Shown here: positions 1 through 5,740 of the stretch, piece after piece | Layout: each line of letters opens with the position of its first letter | Position numbering within the stretch: position 1 is the stretch's first letter | Source: JBHENW01 sp046261875 | GTDB taxonomy: Bacteria; Acidobacteriota; Thermoanaerobaculia; UBA5066; Gp7-AA6 | NCBI GenBank assembly: GCA_046261875.1 | Contig: JBHENW010000111.1 | Location: 1 to 17,435 of the forward strand | Direction: 5' to 3' | DNA length: 17,435 nucleotides | Translations under genes and position numbers: made by a program | Notes under the pieces: generated by a model | What the model was told of the DNA's origin: nothing | Databases searched by the model: none | The model's input: only the letters and a program-made list of their open reading frames with translations

Positions 1-1
1 G

Positions 2-454
2 GCCCCCGCCGTGGCCGGCGCCGCAGCGAAGGAGAAAGACTCGCCGCGCCCCGATTCCGAGCAGCAGGAGGGGTTCGCCGGCCGCACCGCTTCACGCGAC
101 GATCCGTCCGGAGGGGAGCGCAGCGCGGCGGCCGCTCATGACCTGGCGGCGCTGGAGTCGAACGTCACGATCCGTATCGAGATCACCGCGCTCGATGGAG
201 AGGGAACGCCGCCGCCGGCCCTCGATCAGCCGGAGCTCTCGCCGGAGCACCGCGGCCGAACCTATGTCCTGATCGTGAGCGCCAGCGGACAGGTCCTGGA
301 CGTCCTCCCGCAGGAGGAGACCGACCGGCGCCGCGCGCAGCAGGAGAGCGCGAAGCGTCAGAAGCTGGAACGGCGCCCGGTGCCCGAGGAGCTGGCGGGC
401 CTCCGCTTCGAAGCGGGCCACCGCCCCCGCCGCCTGCTCCTGACCGTGCGCTAG
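2..454 (+). CDS. C-terminal fragment of a TonB C-terminal-like protein (5' truncated)
   Basis: The frame is open to the left window edge, so this is probably the end of a longer gene; a GTG at 11 is only a formal start. The first ~45 visible residues are a low-complexity, charged, Ala/Pro/Gly-rich linker. The last ~65 residues have the pattern of a TonB_C domain: a beta-strand reading YVLIVSASGQVLDVLP, a charged helix rich in Arg, Gln and Glu, then LRFEAGHRPRRLLLTVR, which resembles the usual WRFxPAxxxGxPVxxxVxV ending. A linker followed by such a domain is typical of energy-transducer TonB-like proteins. The Trp of the WRF motif is replaced by Leu and the helix is unusually charged, so the domain is divergent. 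Function is not certain; it could be an unrelated hypothetical protein. The TAG stop is followed 17 bases later by a strong hairpin. Confidence 0.45.
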   Translation, partial: APAVAGAAAKEKDSPRPDSEQQEGFAGRTASRDDPSGGERSAAAAHDLAALESNVTIRIEITALDGEGTPPPALDQPELSPEHRGRTYVLIVSASGQVLDVLPQEETDRRRAQQESAKRQKLERRPVPEELAGLRFEAGHRPRRLLLTVR

Positions 455-470
455 TCGTCGCTCTCGCTCC

Positions 471-510
471 CGCGGCGCGAGCCTCCCTTCGGGGACTTTC
501 TCGCGCCGCG
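471..510 (+). terminator. Hairpin terminator candidate with UUCG tip
   Basis: A perfect 11-base inverted repeat (CGCGGCGCGAG at 471-481 against CTCGCGCCGCG at 500-510) encloses a second small stem (TCCC/GGGA, 484-495) closed by a TTCG tetraloop. It starts 17 bases after the stop of the first gene. There is no T-tract after the stem, so it is not a classical intrinsic terminator. In GC-rich bacteria such stems may still end transcripts or protect 3' ends. Confidence 0.5.
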
Positions 511-552
511 TAACAGAGCCGCTCGATGTGCCGTCGGGGTCCGTCGCGCCAC

Positions 553-558
553 TATAAT
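553..558 (+). promoter_or_regulatory. -10 box (TATAAT) upstream of the DUF962 gene
   Basis: A perfect TATAAT stands out in very GC-rich DNA, 32 bases before the ATG at 591. Transcription would start near 565, giving a leader of about 26 bases that contains the Shine-Dalgarno sequence GGAGGAGG. No convincing -35 hexamer lies 16-18 bases upstream. Confidence 0.5.
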
Positions 559-590
559 CGCCGCCGTTCCTTCGTTCGGAGGAGGTGTCG

Positions 591-1046
591 ATGAAGCGCG
601 TGGACGCACTGCTCGCGGACTACGGCTCCTTTCACCGGACGCGCGGCAACCTCGTCTGTCACGTCTTCGGCGTCACCTTGATCGTGTACGGCATCCTTTC
701 GATGCTCGGCCAGATCCCCCTCGGAATCGGCGAGTGGACGGCGGCGGAGCTGCTGCTGGCGGCCGCTTTCCTCTATTACCTGACGCTGCACGCGGGGCTC
801 GCTTTCGGCGTGCTCGCCGCGACCGGCCTGCTCGACGCGATCGCGCATGCGGTCTCCGACTGGCGCGTCGGCCTCACGGCGTTCGTCGTCGGGTGGATCT
901 TCCAGGCCGTCGGGCACGCGCGGTTCGAGAAGAACTCCCCCGCCTTCTTCCGCAACGTCATCCATCTGATGGTTGGCCCGCTCTTTCTCGTCAACGAGCT
1001 CCTGCGGGTTCGCCGTCCCTTGACCGCTCCCGGCACTCCCGACTGA
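591..1046 (+). CDS. DUF962 / Mpo1-like membrane protein
   Basis: A 151-residue protein with three or four hydrophobic segments. It carries the family's histidine pattern: H15, N20 and H24 in an HxxxxNxxxHxxG arrangement near the N-terminus, and WxxQxxGHxxFEK (W102 to K114, with H109) near the C-terminus. Yeast Mpo1 (YGL010W) is an Fe(II)-dependent 2-hydroxy fatty acid dioxygenase in alpha-oxidation, and these histidines are thought to bind iron; the bacterial role is inferred. The ATG at 591 is preferred over an in-frame GTG at 585 because GGAGGAGG ends five bases before it. The TGA stop overlaps the putative CTG start of the LOG-family gene (CTGA), so the two are probably co-transcribed and translationally coupled. 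Confidence 0.85.
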   Translation: MKRVDALLADYGSFHRTRGNLVCHVFGVTLIVYGILSMLGQIPLGIGEWTAAELLLAAAFLYYLTLHAGLAFGVLAATGLLDAIAHAVSDWRVGLTAFVVGWIFQAVGHARFEKNSPAFFRNVIHLMVGPLFLVNELLRVRRPLTAPGTPD

Positions 1047-1774
1047 ACAGAGACGCGATTCCCGGGTTTCCCGAGGCCCTCCGGGACCTCGGCTGGTCGG
1101 ACCTCCCGGGAGGAGAGGCCGAGCGGCTCTCGGAGATCACGCGGGAGTTCGTGGAGGCCTCCCTCGCGTTCGCCGACGTCGAGCCGGCGGTCACGATCTT
1201 CGGTTCGGCGCGGCTGCCGCCGACCCACCGCAGTTACGCGCTGGCCCGCGAGACCGCGCGACTGCTGGCCCGCGCCGGTTTCAACGTCGTGACCGGGGGC
1301 GGCCCCGGCATCATGGAAGCGGCCAACCGGGGATGCCAGGAGGGTGGCGGGCTTTCGATCGGGCTGAACATCAAGATCCCCCAGGAGCAGCTCCCCAACC
1401 GCTACCTCGACCGCGAGTTCACCTTCCAGTACTTCTTCATTCGCAAGTACATGTTCATCAAGCTTTCCTGCGCGTTCTTCGCGTTCGTGGGGGGCTTCGG
1501 CACCCTCGATGAGCTTTTCGAGACCCTCACCCTGATGCAGACCCGCAAGATGCGTTCGTACCCGATCATCCTCGGAGGCAGTGACGCCGAGGACCTCCTC
1601 GAGCCGCTGCTCGGCAAGCTGCTCGAGTACGGGACGATCGATGAAGAGGACCGTGACCTGCTCCACCTCAGCAAGACGCCGGAAGAGGCGGTCCAGCTCG
1701 TCATCGAGCACCACCGGCGCCTGTCGAAGATCACCAACAAACCGGAGGAACGCCCGCACCGGCCCGTGACCTAG
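1043..1774 (+). CDS. LOG family (TIGR00730-type) nucleotide phosphoribohydrolase-like protein
   Basis: Rossmann-like LOG protein of about 243 residues. Visible motifs are FGSAR (residues 53-57), GGGPGIMEAANRG (85-97) and VGGFGTLDELFE (149-160). The last corresponds to the family signature PGGxGTxxE, with Pro replaced by Val; the Glu is kept. Family members remove the ribose 5-phosphate from nucleoside monophosphates (cytokinin activation in plants, nucleotide turnover in bacteria); the substrate here is unknown. The start is uncertain. No ATG, GTG or TTG occurs between the upstream gene's end and GTG at 1151, but the family-like segment LSEITREF lies before that GTG. I place the start at CTG 1043, overlapping the upstream TGA. 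GTG 1151 would give a 207-residue protein. The stop is only 4 bases from the convergent P1 peptidase stop. Confidence 0.85.
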   Translation: MNRDAIPGFPEALRDLGWSDLPGGEAERLSEITREFVEASLAFADVEPAVTIFGSARLPPTHRSYALARETARLLARAGFNVVTGGGPGIMEAANRGCQEGGGLSIGLNIKIPQEQLPNRYLDREFTFQYFFIRKYMFIKLSCAFFAFVGGFGTLDELFETLTLMQTRKMRSYPIILGGSDAEDLLEPLLGKLLEYGTIDEEDRDLLHLSKTPEEAVQLVIEHHRRLSKITNKPEERPHRPVT

Positions 1775-1778
1775 ATGA

Positions 1779-2924
1779 CTATGGCAAGCGAGCGGCGCGG
1801 AAGATCGCCCGGAGAGGCTCGAGTGGGATCGCCTCGACGCGGCGTCCCTGGTGGCCCACCATCGTCGCCGCGCGGGTCATCGAGTTGTAGACCGCTTCCT
1901 CGACGGACTCGACCGCGGCGAGAAAGAGCGGGCTGACCGCGTCGTTGTGCAGCTCCTCCAGGGCCAACGCACCTGTGGCGGGCGCCGCGTGCGGCACGGG
2001 ATTCCTCGTCGAGAACGCGATCACGAAGTCTCCCGAGCCGTTGTCCATGAAGGAGCCGGTCCGGGCCAGACCCAGCACCGCGCGGCCCGCCAGCCGCTCG
2101 AGGTTCCTCGGCGAAAGCGGAGCATCCGTCGCCAGGACCATCATGCAGGAGCCGCCGGGGCCTTCGAGCTCCTCCCGATATTCGTGCCGTCCGAGCCGCT
2201 CGCCGACGCGGTGCCCGGCGATCGTCAGGATCCCGCCGAAGTTGGATTGCACGAGCGCCCCGACGGTGTATCCCCCCAGTTTCGCCGGTAGCACGCGAGA
2301 GGAGGTCCCGACGCCACCCTTCCAGGCGAACGCCCGCGTGCCGGTGCCGGCGCCGACGTTGCCCTCCTCCACGGGTCCCGGGCGCGCGGCGTCGATCGCT
2401 TCGCGCACCTCGCGGGCCGTGATGCGGATTGAACGGATGTCGTTGAGATAACCGTCGTTGGTCTCGCCGACCACGGCGTTGACCGACCGGACGCCCTCGT
2501 TGCCGGGCTGCGCGAGCGTCCAGCGCACGACACCCTCCAGGCCGGCGGCCACCGCGAGCGTGTTCGTGAGGACGATCGGCGACTCGATGTTGCCGAGCTC
2601 CCGCACCTGGAGGAACCCGGCCGCCTTCCCGAAGCCGTTCCCGACGTACACGGCTCCCGGGACCTTGCGCTGGAAGAGGTTCCCGTCGTGCGGAAGGATC
2701 GCCGTCACGCCCGTCCGGATCGAGTCGCCTTCGACGACCGTACGGTGGCCCACGCGCACGCCGGCGACGTCGGTGATGGCGTTCCAGCGGCCGGTCGGGA
2801 GAACGCCGGGCCTCACGCCGAGCTCCCGGACCCGGGGCCGGGACTCCTCCGCGGCCGGCGCCGCGACCGCCGCGAAAGCGGACGCCAGGAGCGCCGCGAA
2901 GCGGAGGCGAGGCCGAATCAGCAA
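1779..2924 (-). CDS. Secreted P1 family peptidase (DmpA-type aminopeptidase/amidase)
   Basis: A 381-residue member of peptidase family P1/S58 (L-aminopeptidase D-Ala-esterase/amidase, DmpA, BapA). A signal peptide is evident: RPRLR, then Ala/Leu-rich residues to about 25. The mature part starts with the family-typical LPTGxxNAITDVxGVxVGH. The precursor self-cleaves before a nucleophilic serine, seen as G258-S259 in GGSCMMVLATDAPL; the supporting Asn is in QSNFGG (N228), and GSGDFVIAFSTRN also matches the family. These enzymes trim N-terminal residues or beta-amino acid peptides, and the leader suggests a periplasmic or extracellular location. The start is TTG 2924 or the next codon, CTG 2921, which overlaps the upstream HesB-like TGA stop as CTGA. 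No ATG or GTG gives a sensible leader. It is probably co-transcribed with the HesB-like gene. Confidence 0.9.
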   Translation of the reverse strand: MLIRPRLRFAALLASAFAAVAAPAAEESRPRVRELGVRPGVLPTGRWNAITDVAGVRVGHRTVVEGDSIRTGVTAILPHDGNLFQRKVPGAVYVGNGFGKAAGFLQVRELGNIESPIVLTNTLAVAAGLEGVVRWTLAQPGNEGVRSVNAVVGETNDGYLNDIRSIRITAREVREAIDAARPGPVEEGNVGAGTGTRAFAWKGGVGTSSRVLPAKLGGYTVGALVQSNFGGILTIAGHRVGERLGRHEYREELEGPGGSCMMVLATDAPLSPRNLERLAGRAVLGLARTGSFMDNGSGDFVIAFSTRNPVPHAAPATGALALEELHNDAVSPLFLAAVESVEEAVYNSMTRAATMVGHQGRRVEAIPLEPLRAIFRAARLP

Positions 2925-3229
2925 AACGTCGTCATGACCGCGTCGGGATGCTCCAGCCGGTAGCCCTCTCCCGCCGGATCCGGATCGACGAGCAGGACCG
3001 CTCCGTCGAGCTTCCGGAAGGCGTAGTCGTCCATGACCACCGGGATGCCCTCGGATTCGAAGCGGTGCCCCTCTTCCCCGGCGTTCTTCTCGACCGAGAT
3101 GCGAAAGCCGGTCCCGCCGCATCCGAGCAGGTGGCGGACGGACAGGACCGCGCGGGAGAAATCGGCCTCACCGCGCAGCTTGCGGGCGGCCTCCGGAGAG
3201 ATCGTGAGGGGGCCCCGCTCCGCCGTCAT
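2918..3229 (-). CDS. HesB/IscA-like iron-sulfur assembly family protein
   Basis: A protein of 103 residues (106 if the ATG at 3238 is used) with HesB/IscA-type features: LTISPEAARKL at the N-terminus, a central GCGGTGFRISVE and a late GYRLEHPDAVMTTFC. Family members carry or deliver Fe-S clusters using one central Cys and a C-terminal CxC. Here the central Cys is kept (in GCGG), but only one C-terminal Cys remains and it is the last residue. It is therefore a divergent IscA-like protein, possibly of the group related to HesB-like selenoproteins; a cluster role is inferred. I prefer ATG 3229 because TAGAAT lies seven bases upstream, compatible with a leaderless mRNA; neither ATG has a good Shine-Dalgarno sequence. 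The TGA overlaps the start of the P1 peptidase gene. Confidence 0.75.
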   Translation of the reverse strand: MTAERGPLTISPEAARKLRGEADFSRAVLSVRHLLGCGGTGFRISVEKNAGEEGHRFESEGIPVVMDDYAFRKLDGAVLLVDPDPAGEGYRLEHPDAVMTTFC

Positions 3230-3236
3230 AGGATCC

Positions 3237-3242
3237 ATTCTA
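3237..3242 (-). promoter_or_regulatory. -10-like box (TAGAAT) before the HesB-like gene
   Basis: TAGAAT on the minus strand differs from TATAAT at one position and ends seven bases before ATG 3229, so transcription would begin at or next to the start codon. It overlaps the alternative ATG at 3238. No -35 match is visible 16-18 bases upstream. Confidence 0.3.
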
Positions 3243-3330
3243 GGCGGATCGCCGAGGCCTTCCGCCGCGCCGCGGAGGGCCCATCCGAACCCGACGTTCC
3301 AGGACCCGGAAGGTCCGTCTCATTTCGGCG

Positions 3331-4110
3331 GTGAGCATCGCCACCTCCGATTCGGGAGGCGGCGCGGGGATCCAGGCCGATCTGCTCACCTTCGCCGCCC
3401 ACGCCGTGTACGGCACGACGGTCCTCGCGGCGGGGACCGCGCAGAACACGCAGGAGGTGACGGAGATCGAGACGTTCTCTCCCCGTTTCCTCGCGGCGCA
3501 GATGGACGCGGTCTTCTCCGACTTCCGCCCCGCGGCCGTCAAGATCGGGATGCTGTTCGACGCCGCACGCATCCGGGTCGTCGCCGAGGGTCTGCGGCGT
3601 CACCGCGCGCGCAACGTCGTGCTCGACCCCGTGATGGTTTCCAAGAGCGGCGCGAGGCTGCTCGCCCCGGCGGCGCTCGGGGCGCTGAAGCGAAAACTGC
3701 TGCCGCTCTGCGATCTCGTCACGCCCAACCTTCCGGAGGCCGAAGCGCTCTCGGACGTGAAGATCCGGACCGACGGCGATCGGCGGCTCGCCGCCGGCGT
3801 GATTTGCGACCTGGGAGCCAGCGCCGTGCTCATCAAGGGGGGACACGGACGCGGCAACCGCGTCCGAGACCTCCTCTTCGACGGGAGCCGCTTCCGCTGG
3901 TTCGATTTCCCCCGGATCCCGACGAACGCGACGCACGGGACGGGCTGCACGCTCTCCTCGGCGATCGCGGCCAATCTCGCCCTCGGCCGGACGCTCGAGG
4001 ACTCGGTCTCCCGGGCGATCCGGTACCTGCGCGCCGGTCTGCGACGCGGACTTTTCCCCGGGCGGGGGTTCGGCGTCCCCGACCACTTCGCGCTGGAGCG
4101 AATCCCCTAG
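3331..4110 (+). CDS. thiD: Bifunctional hydroxymethylpyrimidine kinase/phosphomethylpyrimidine kinase
   Basis: A ribokinase-fold enzyme of thiamine biosynthesis that phosphorylates HMP to HMP-P and then HMP-PP in the cytoplasm. Family motifs seen are SDSGGGAGIQAD at the N-terminus, QNTQ (37-40), KIGML (71-75), LDPVMVSKSG (98-107), TPNLPEAEAL (131-140), KGGH (169-172) and the anion-hole/active-site HGTGCTLSSAI (202-212, with Cys206). The 259 residues match the usual length (E. coli ThiD is 266). GTG 3331 lacks a Shine-Dalgarno sequence and begins about five residues later than homologs. The same frame upstream reads RLISAVSIATSDS, matching the missing N-terminus, and an ATT at 3322 has GGAAGG eight bases before it, so a non-canonical start is possible. 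No other thi gene is visible. Its stop is 16 bases from the convergent glycoside hydrolase stop. Confidence 0.93.
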   Translation: MSIATSDSGGGAGIQADLLTFAAHAVYGTTVLAAGTAQNTQEVTEIETFSPRFLAAQMDAVFSDFRPAAVKIGMLFDAARIRVVAEGLRRHRARNVVLDPVMVSKSGARLLAPAALGALKRKLLPLCDLVTPNLPEAEALSDVKIRTDGDRRLAAGVICDLGASAVLIKGGHGRGNRVRDLLFDGSRFRWFDFPRIPTNATHGTGCTLSSAIAANLALGRTLEDSVSRAIRYLRAGLRRGLFPGRGFGVPDHFALERIP

Positions 4111-4126
4111 GCGCGGTCCGGGAGAG

Positions 4127-5371
4127 CTACTCCGGCGCCGCGGTGTCCCGCGAGCGCTCGGTCGCCTCTTCCATCAGGTGTGCGGCGGTGTCGAGCAGGC
4201 TCCGCTCCGCTTCATCCAGGGGCGCCTCCGTCCGCCCGGCTTCGAGGATCTGCTGCTGGCGCCGCAGCTCCTCGGCGAGCGGCTGGTCGATCTCCCGGCC
4301 TCCCGCTTCGTCGAGATAGCCCCACAGGCCGTTGGGGCAGTGCCGGTCGTCTTCCCAGCCGGGATGGTCCACGATGGGGTAGAGGCAGATGCCCTCGAGC
4401 GGGATGCCGAGCTCGTTCGCCGCCTGGACCTCCCGGCCGATGTAGTGCAGCCAGCTCGGCCGGGCCTCGGCCTCGATGCCGGTCTCCGCGATGAACATGG
4501 GCCGGCGATACCGGTTGTACACCTCCCGGAGCATGTAGCGCAGGGGCAGGTGCTGCGGATGAGAGGGCACGAGCACGGAGCCCTCGTGGATCCACTGGTT
4601 GTGGATGTAGTAGTTGACGCCGAGGACGTCGAGCATCCAGTCCTCGCCTCCCAGCTCCGGCTCGACCCGGCCGGCGATCATGTCCCAGGCGGCAAACTGC
4701 GAGAGCCGGTACCCTTCGGCCTTCGCCCGGTCTTCGGGACGCGTCGGGTCGGCGACGATGTTGATGATGGGATCGGTGTGAATGATCCTCGCGGAAGGGG
4801 CCGCCTCGCGTATGACGCGGGACGCCGCGATCGCGGCGCGCACGAGCTGCCGCTTCAGATCGTCGCCGCGCCCCCGCGCGTACGGAAAGAAGAACCCTTC
4901 TTCCCCGCCGGCGAAGGAGAGGAAGGAGATCTCGTTGACCGGTGCGATGTAGGGGACCGCGTCGTCCTCCCCCTCGACGACCTCGAGGAAAGCCCGCACG
5001 AAACGGGCGAAGCGATCCGGGAAGTCTTCCGAGAAGACGTCCACGTGGTCAGGCCACCCGAAGTGCAGGAGGTCCCACGCGACGTGGGTCTTCGTTTCGC
5101 TCGCCGCGCGAACCATGGGGAGAAAGCTCGACCAGTCGTACCGGCCAGGCACCGCCTCGACGAGGTGCCACCGAACGCCGTCCCGGGCGGCACGGATGCC
5201 GACCTCATGGAGCCGCGCGTAATCTTCCCGCGCGAAGCGGTCGTGCCGCGTCGAAGCGAGCAGGTCGAGCCGTCTGCCATCGCGGCGCCGGTGGGTCGAG
5301 CATTCGAAGCCGCCGAGGAAGAGGCTCCGGAAGAGCGGGGCGGACTTCCCCGTGGAGTAAGCCGGGCGCAG
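4127..5371 (-). CDS. Clan GH-A glycoside hydrolase, GH1 beta-glucosidase-like (start non-canonical or uncertain)
   Basis: A (beta/alpha)8 retaining glycosidase-like protein. The probable acid/base Glu is in APVNEIS and the probable nucleophile Glu in FIAETGIE, about 150 residues apart as in clan A. ICLYPIVDHPGWEDDRHC and NGLWGY also resemble GH1-type active-site and C-terminal segments. There is no signal peptide, so it is probably cytoplasmic; the substrate is unknown. The first canonical start in frame is GTG 5152 (341 residues). However, the frame upstream clearly encodes the missing first barrel strands, including FLGGFECSTHRRRDGRRLDL, RHDRFAREDY and GIRAARDGVRWHLVE, without any ATG, GTG or TTG back to a stop inside the MbtH gene. 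I place the start at CTG 5371 (about 414 residues); an ATC codon or a sequence error are alternatives. It is the last gene of the fatty-acid operon, 79 bases after the MbtH stop. Confidence 0.8.
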   Translation of the reverse strand: MRPAYSTGKSAPLFRSLFLGGFECSTHRRRDGRRLDLLASTRHDRFAREDYARLHEVGIRAARDGVRWHLVEAVPGRYDWSSFLPMVRAASETKTHVAWDLLHFGWPDHVDVFSEDFPDRFARFVRAFLEVVEGEDDAVPYIAPVNEISFLSFAGGEEGFFFPYARGRGDDLKRQLVRAAIAASRVIREAAPSARIIHTDPIINIVADPTRPEDRAKAEGYRLSQFAAWDMIAGRVEPELGGEDWMLDVLGVNYYIHNQWIHEGSVLVPSHPQHLPLRYMLREVYNRYRRPMFIAETGIEAEARPSWLHYIGREVQAANELGIPLEGICLYPIVDHPGWEDDRHCPNGLWGYLDEAGGREIDQPLAEELRRQQQILEAGRTEAPLDEAERSLLDTAAHLMEEATERSRDTAAPE

Positions 5372-5450
5372 GCCCGTCGCAGACGTGCCCGGGGAGTCGA
5401 TCGCGATGAGCGTATCGGGGCGAGAGATTCCGCGGCCGGGGCCCGCGGTC

Positions 5451-5681
5451 CTACTCCCCGGCCTTCTTGGCGGCCTGCTCCATCTGCTTGCGCAGCGACA
5501 GGGGTCGCATGTCCGTCCAGACTTCCTTGATGTAGGCGAGGCACTCGGGCTTCAGCCCCTTCTTGCCCGCCTCTTTCCAGCCTAGGGGGAGCTCGCGGTC
5601 GGCCGGCCAGATCGAATACTGCTCTTCATGGTTCACCACGACGCTATAGATCGTCGTGTCTTCGGTCTCGTCTTCGGCCAT
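5451..5681 (-). CDS. mbtH: MbtH-like protein (NRPS adenylation-domain partner family)
   Basis: A 76-residue protein with the complete MbtH signature: NHEEQYSIWP (17-26), LGWKEAGKKGLKPECLAYI and VWTDMRPLSLR, with the three invariant tryptophans at 25, 35 and 55. MbtH-like proteins bind adenylation domains of non-ribosomal peptide synthetases and make them soluble or active. ATG 5681 has GGGAGAG a few bases upstream. A TATCAT box at 5718-5713 in the 59-base gap after the acyl-CoA dehydrogenase gene might be an internal promoter, but it has no good -35. No NRPS is present in the window. The neighbours are an acyl-CoA ligase, two beta-oxidation enzymes and a glycosidase, so the partner is either elsewhere or an atypical adenylate-forming enzyme such as the ligase in the same operon; the latter is speculation. 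Confidence 0.93.
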   Translation of the reverse strand: MAEDETEDTTIYSVVVNHEEQYSIWPADRELPLGWKEAGKKGLKPECLAYIKEVWTDMRPLSLRKQMEQAAKKAGE

Positions 5682-5740
5682 TCGCTCTCCCGTTCCCGGA
5701 TTTCCGCGCCTGATGATAACCGACGGCGGCGCCGCGCGGT

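Noticed and set aside
734..1042. LOG-family gene starting at GTG 734
   Set aside because: This would overlap the DUF962 gene by about 310 bases, and the extra residues are Arg/Ala-rich shadow sequence without family similarity.
2918..2920. TGA of the HesB-like gene as a selenocysteine codon
   Set aside because: Sequence after the TGA in that frame is Arg/Ser/Pro-rich with no protein-like continuation. In the HesB-like selenoproteins I recall, Sec replaces an internal Cys; here the internal Cys is a normal codon.
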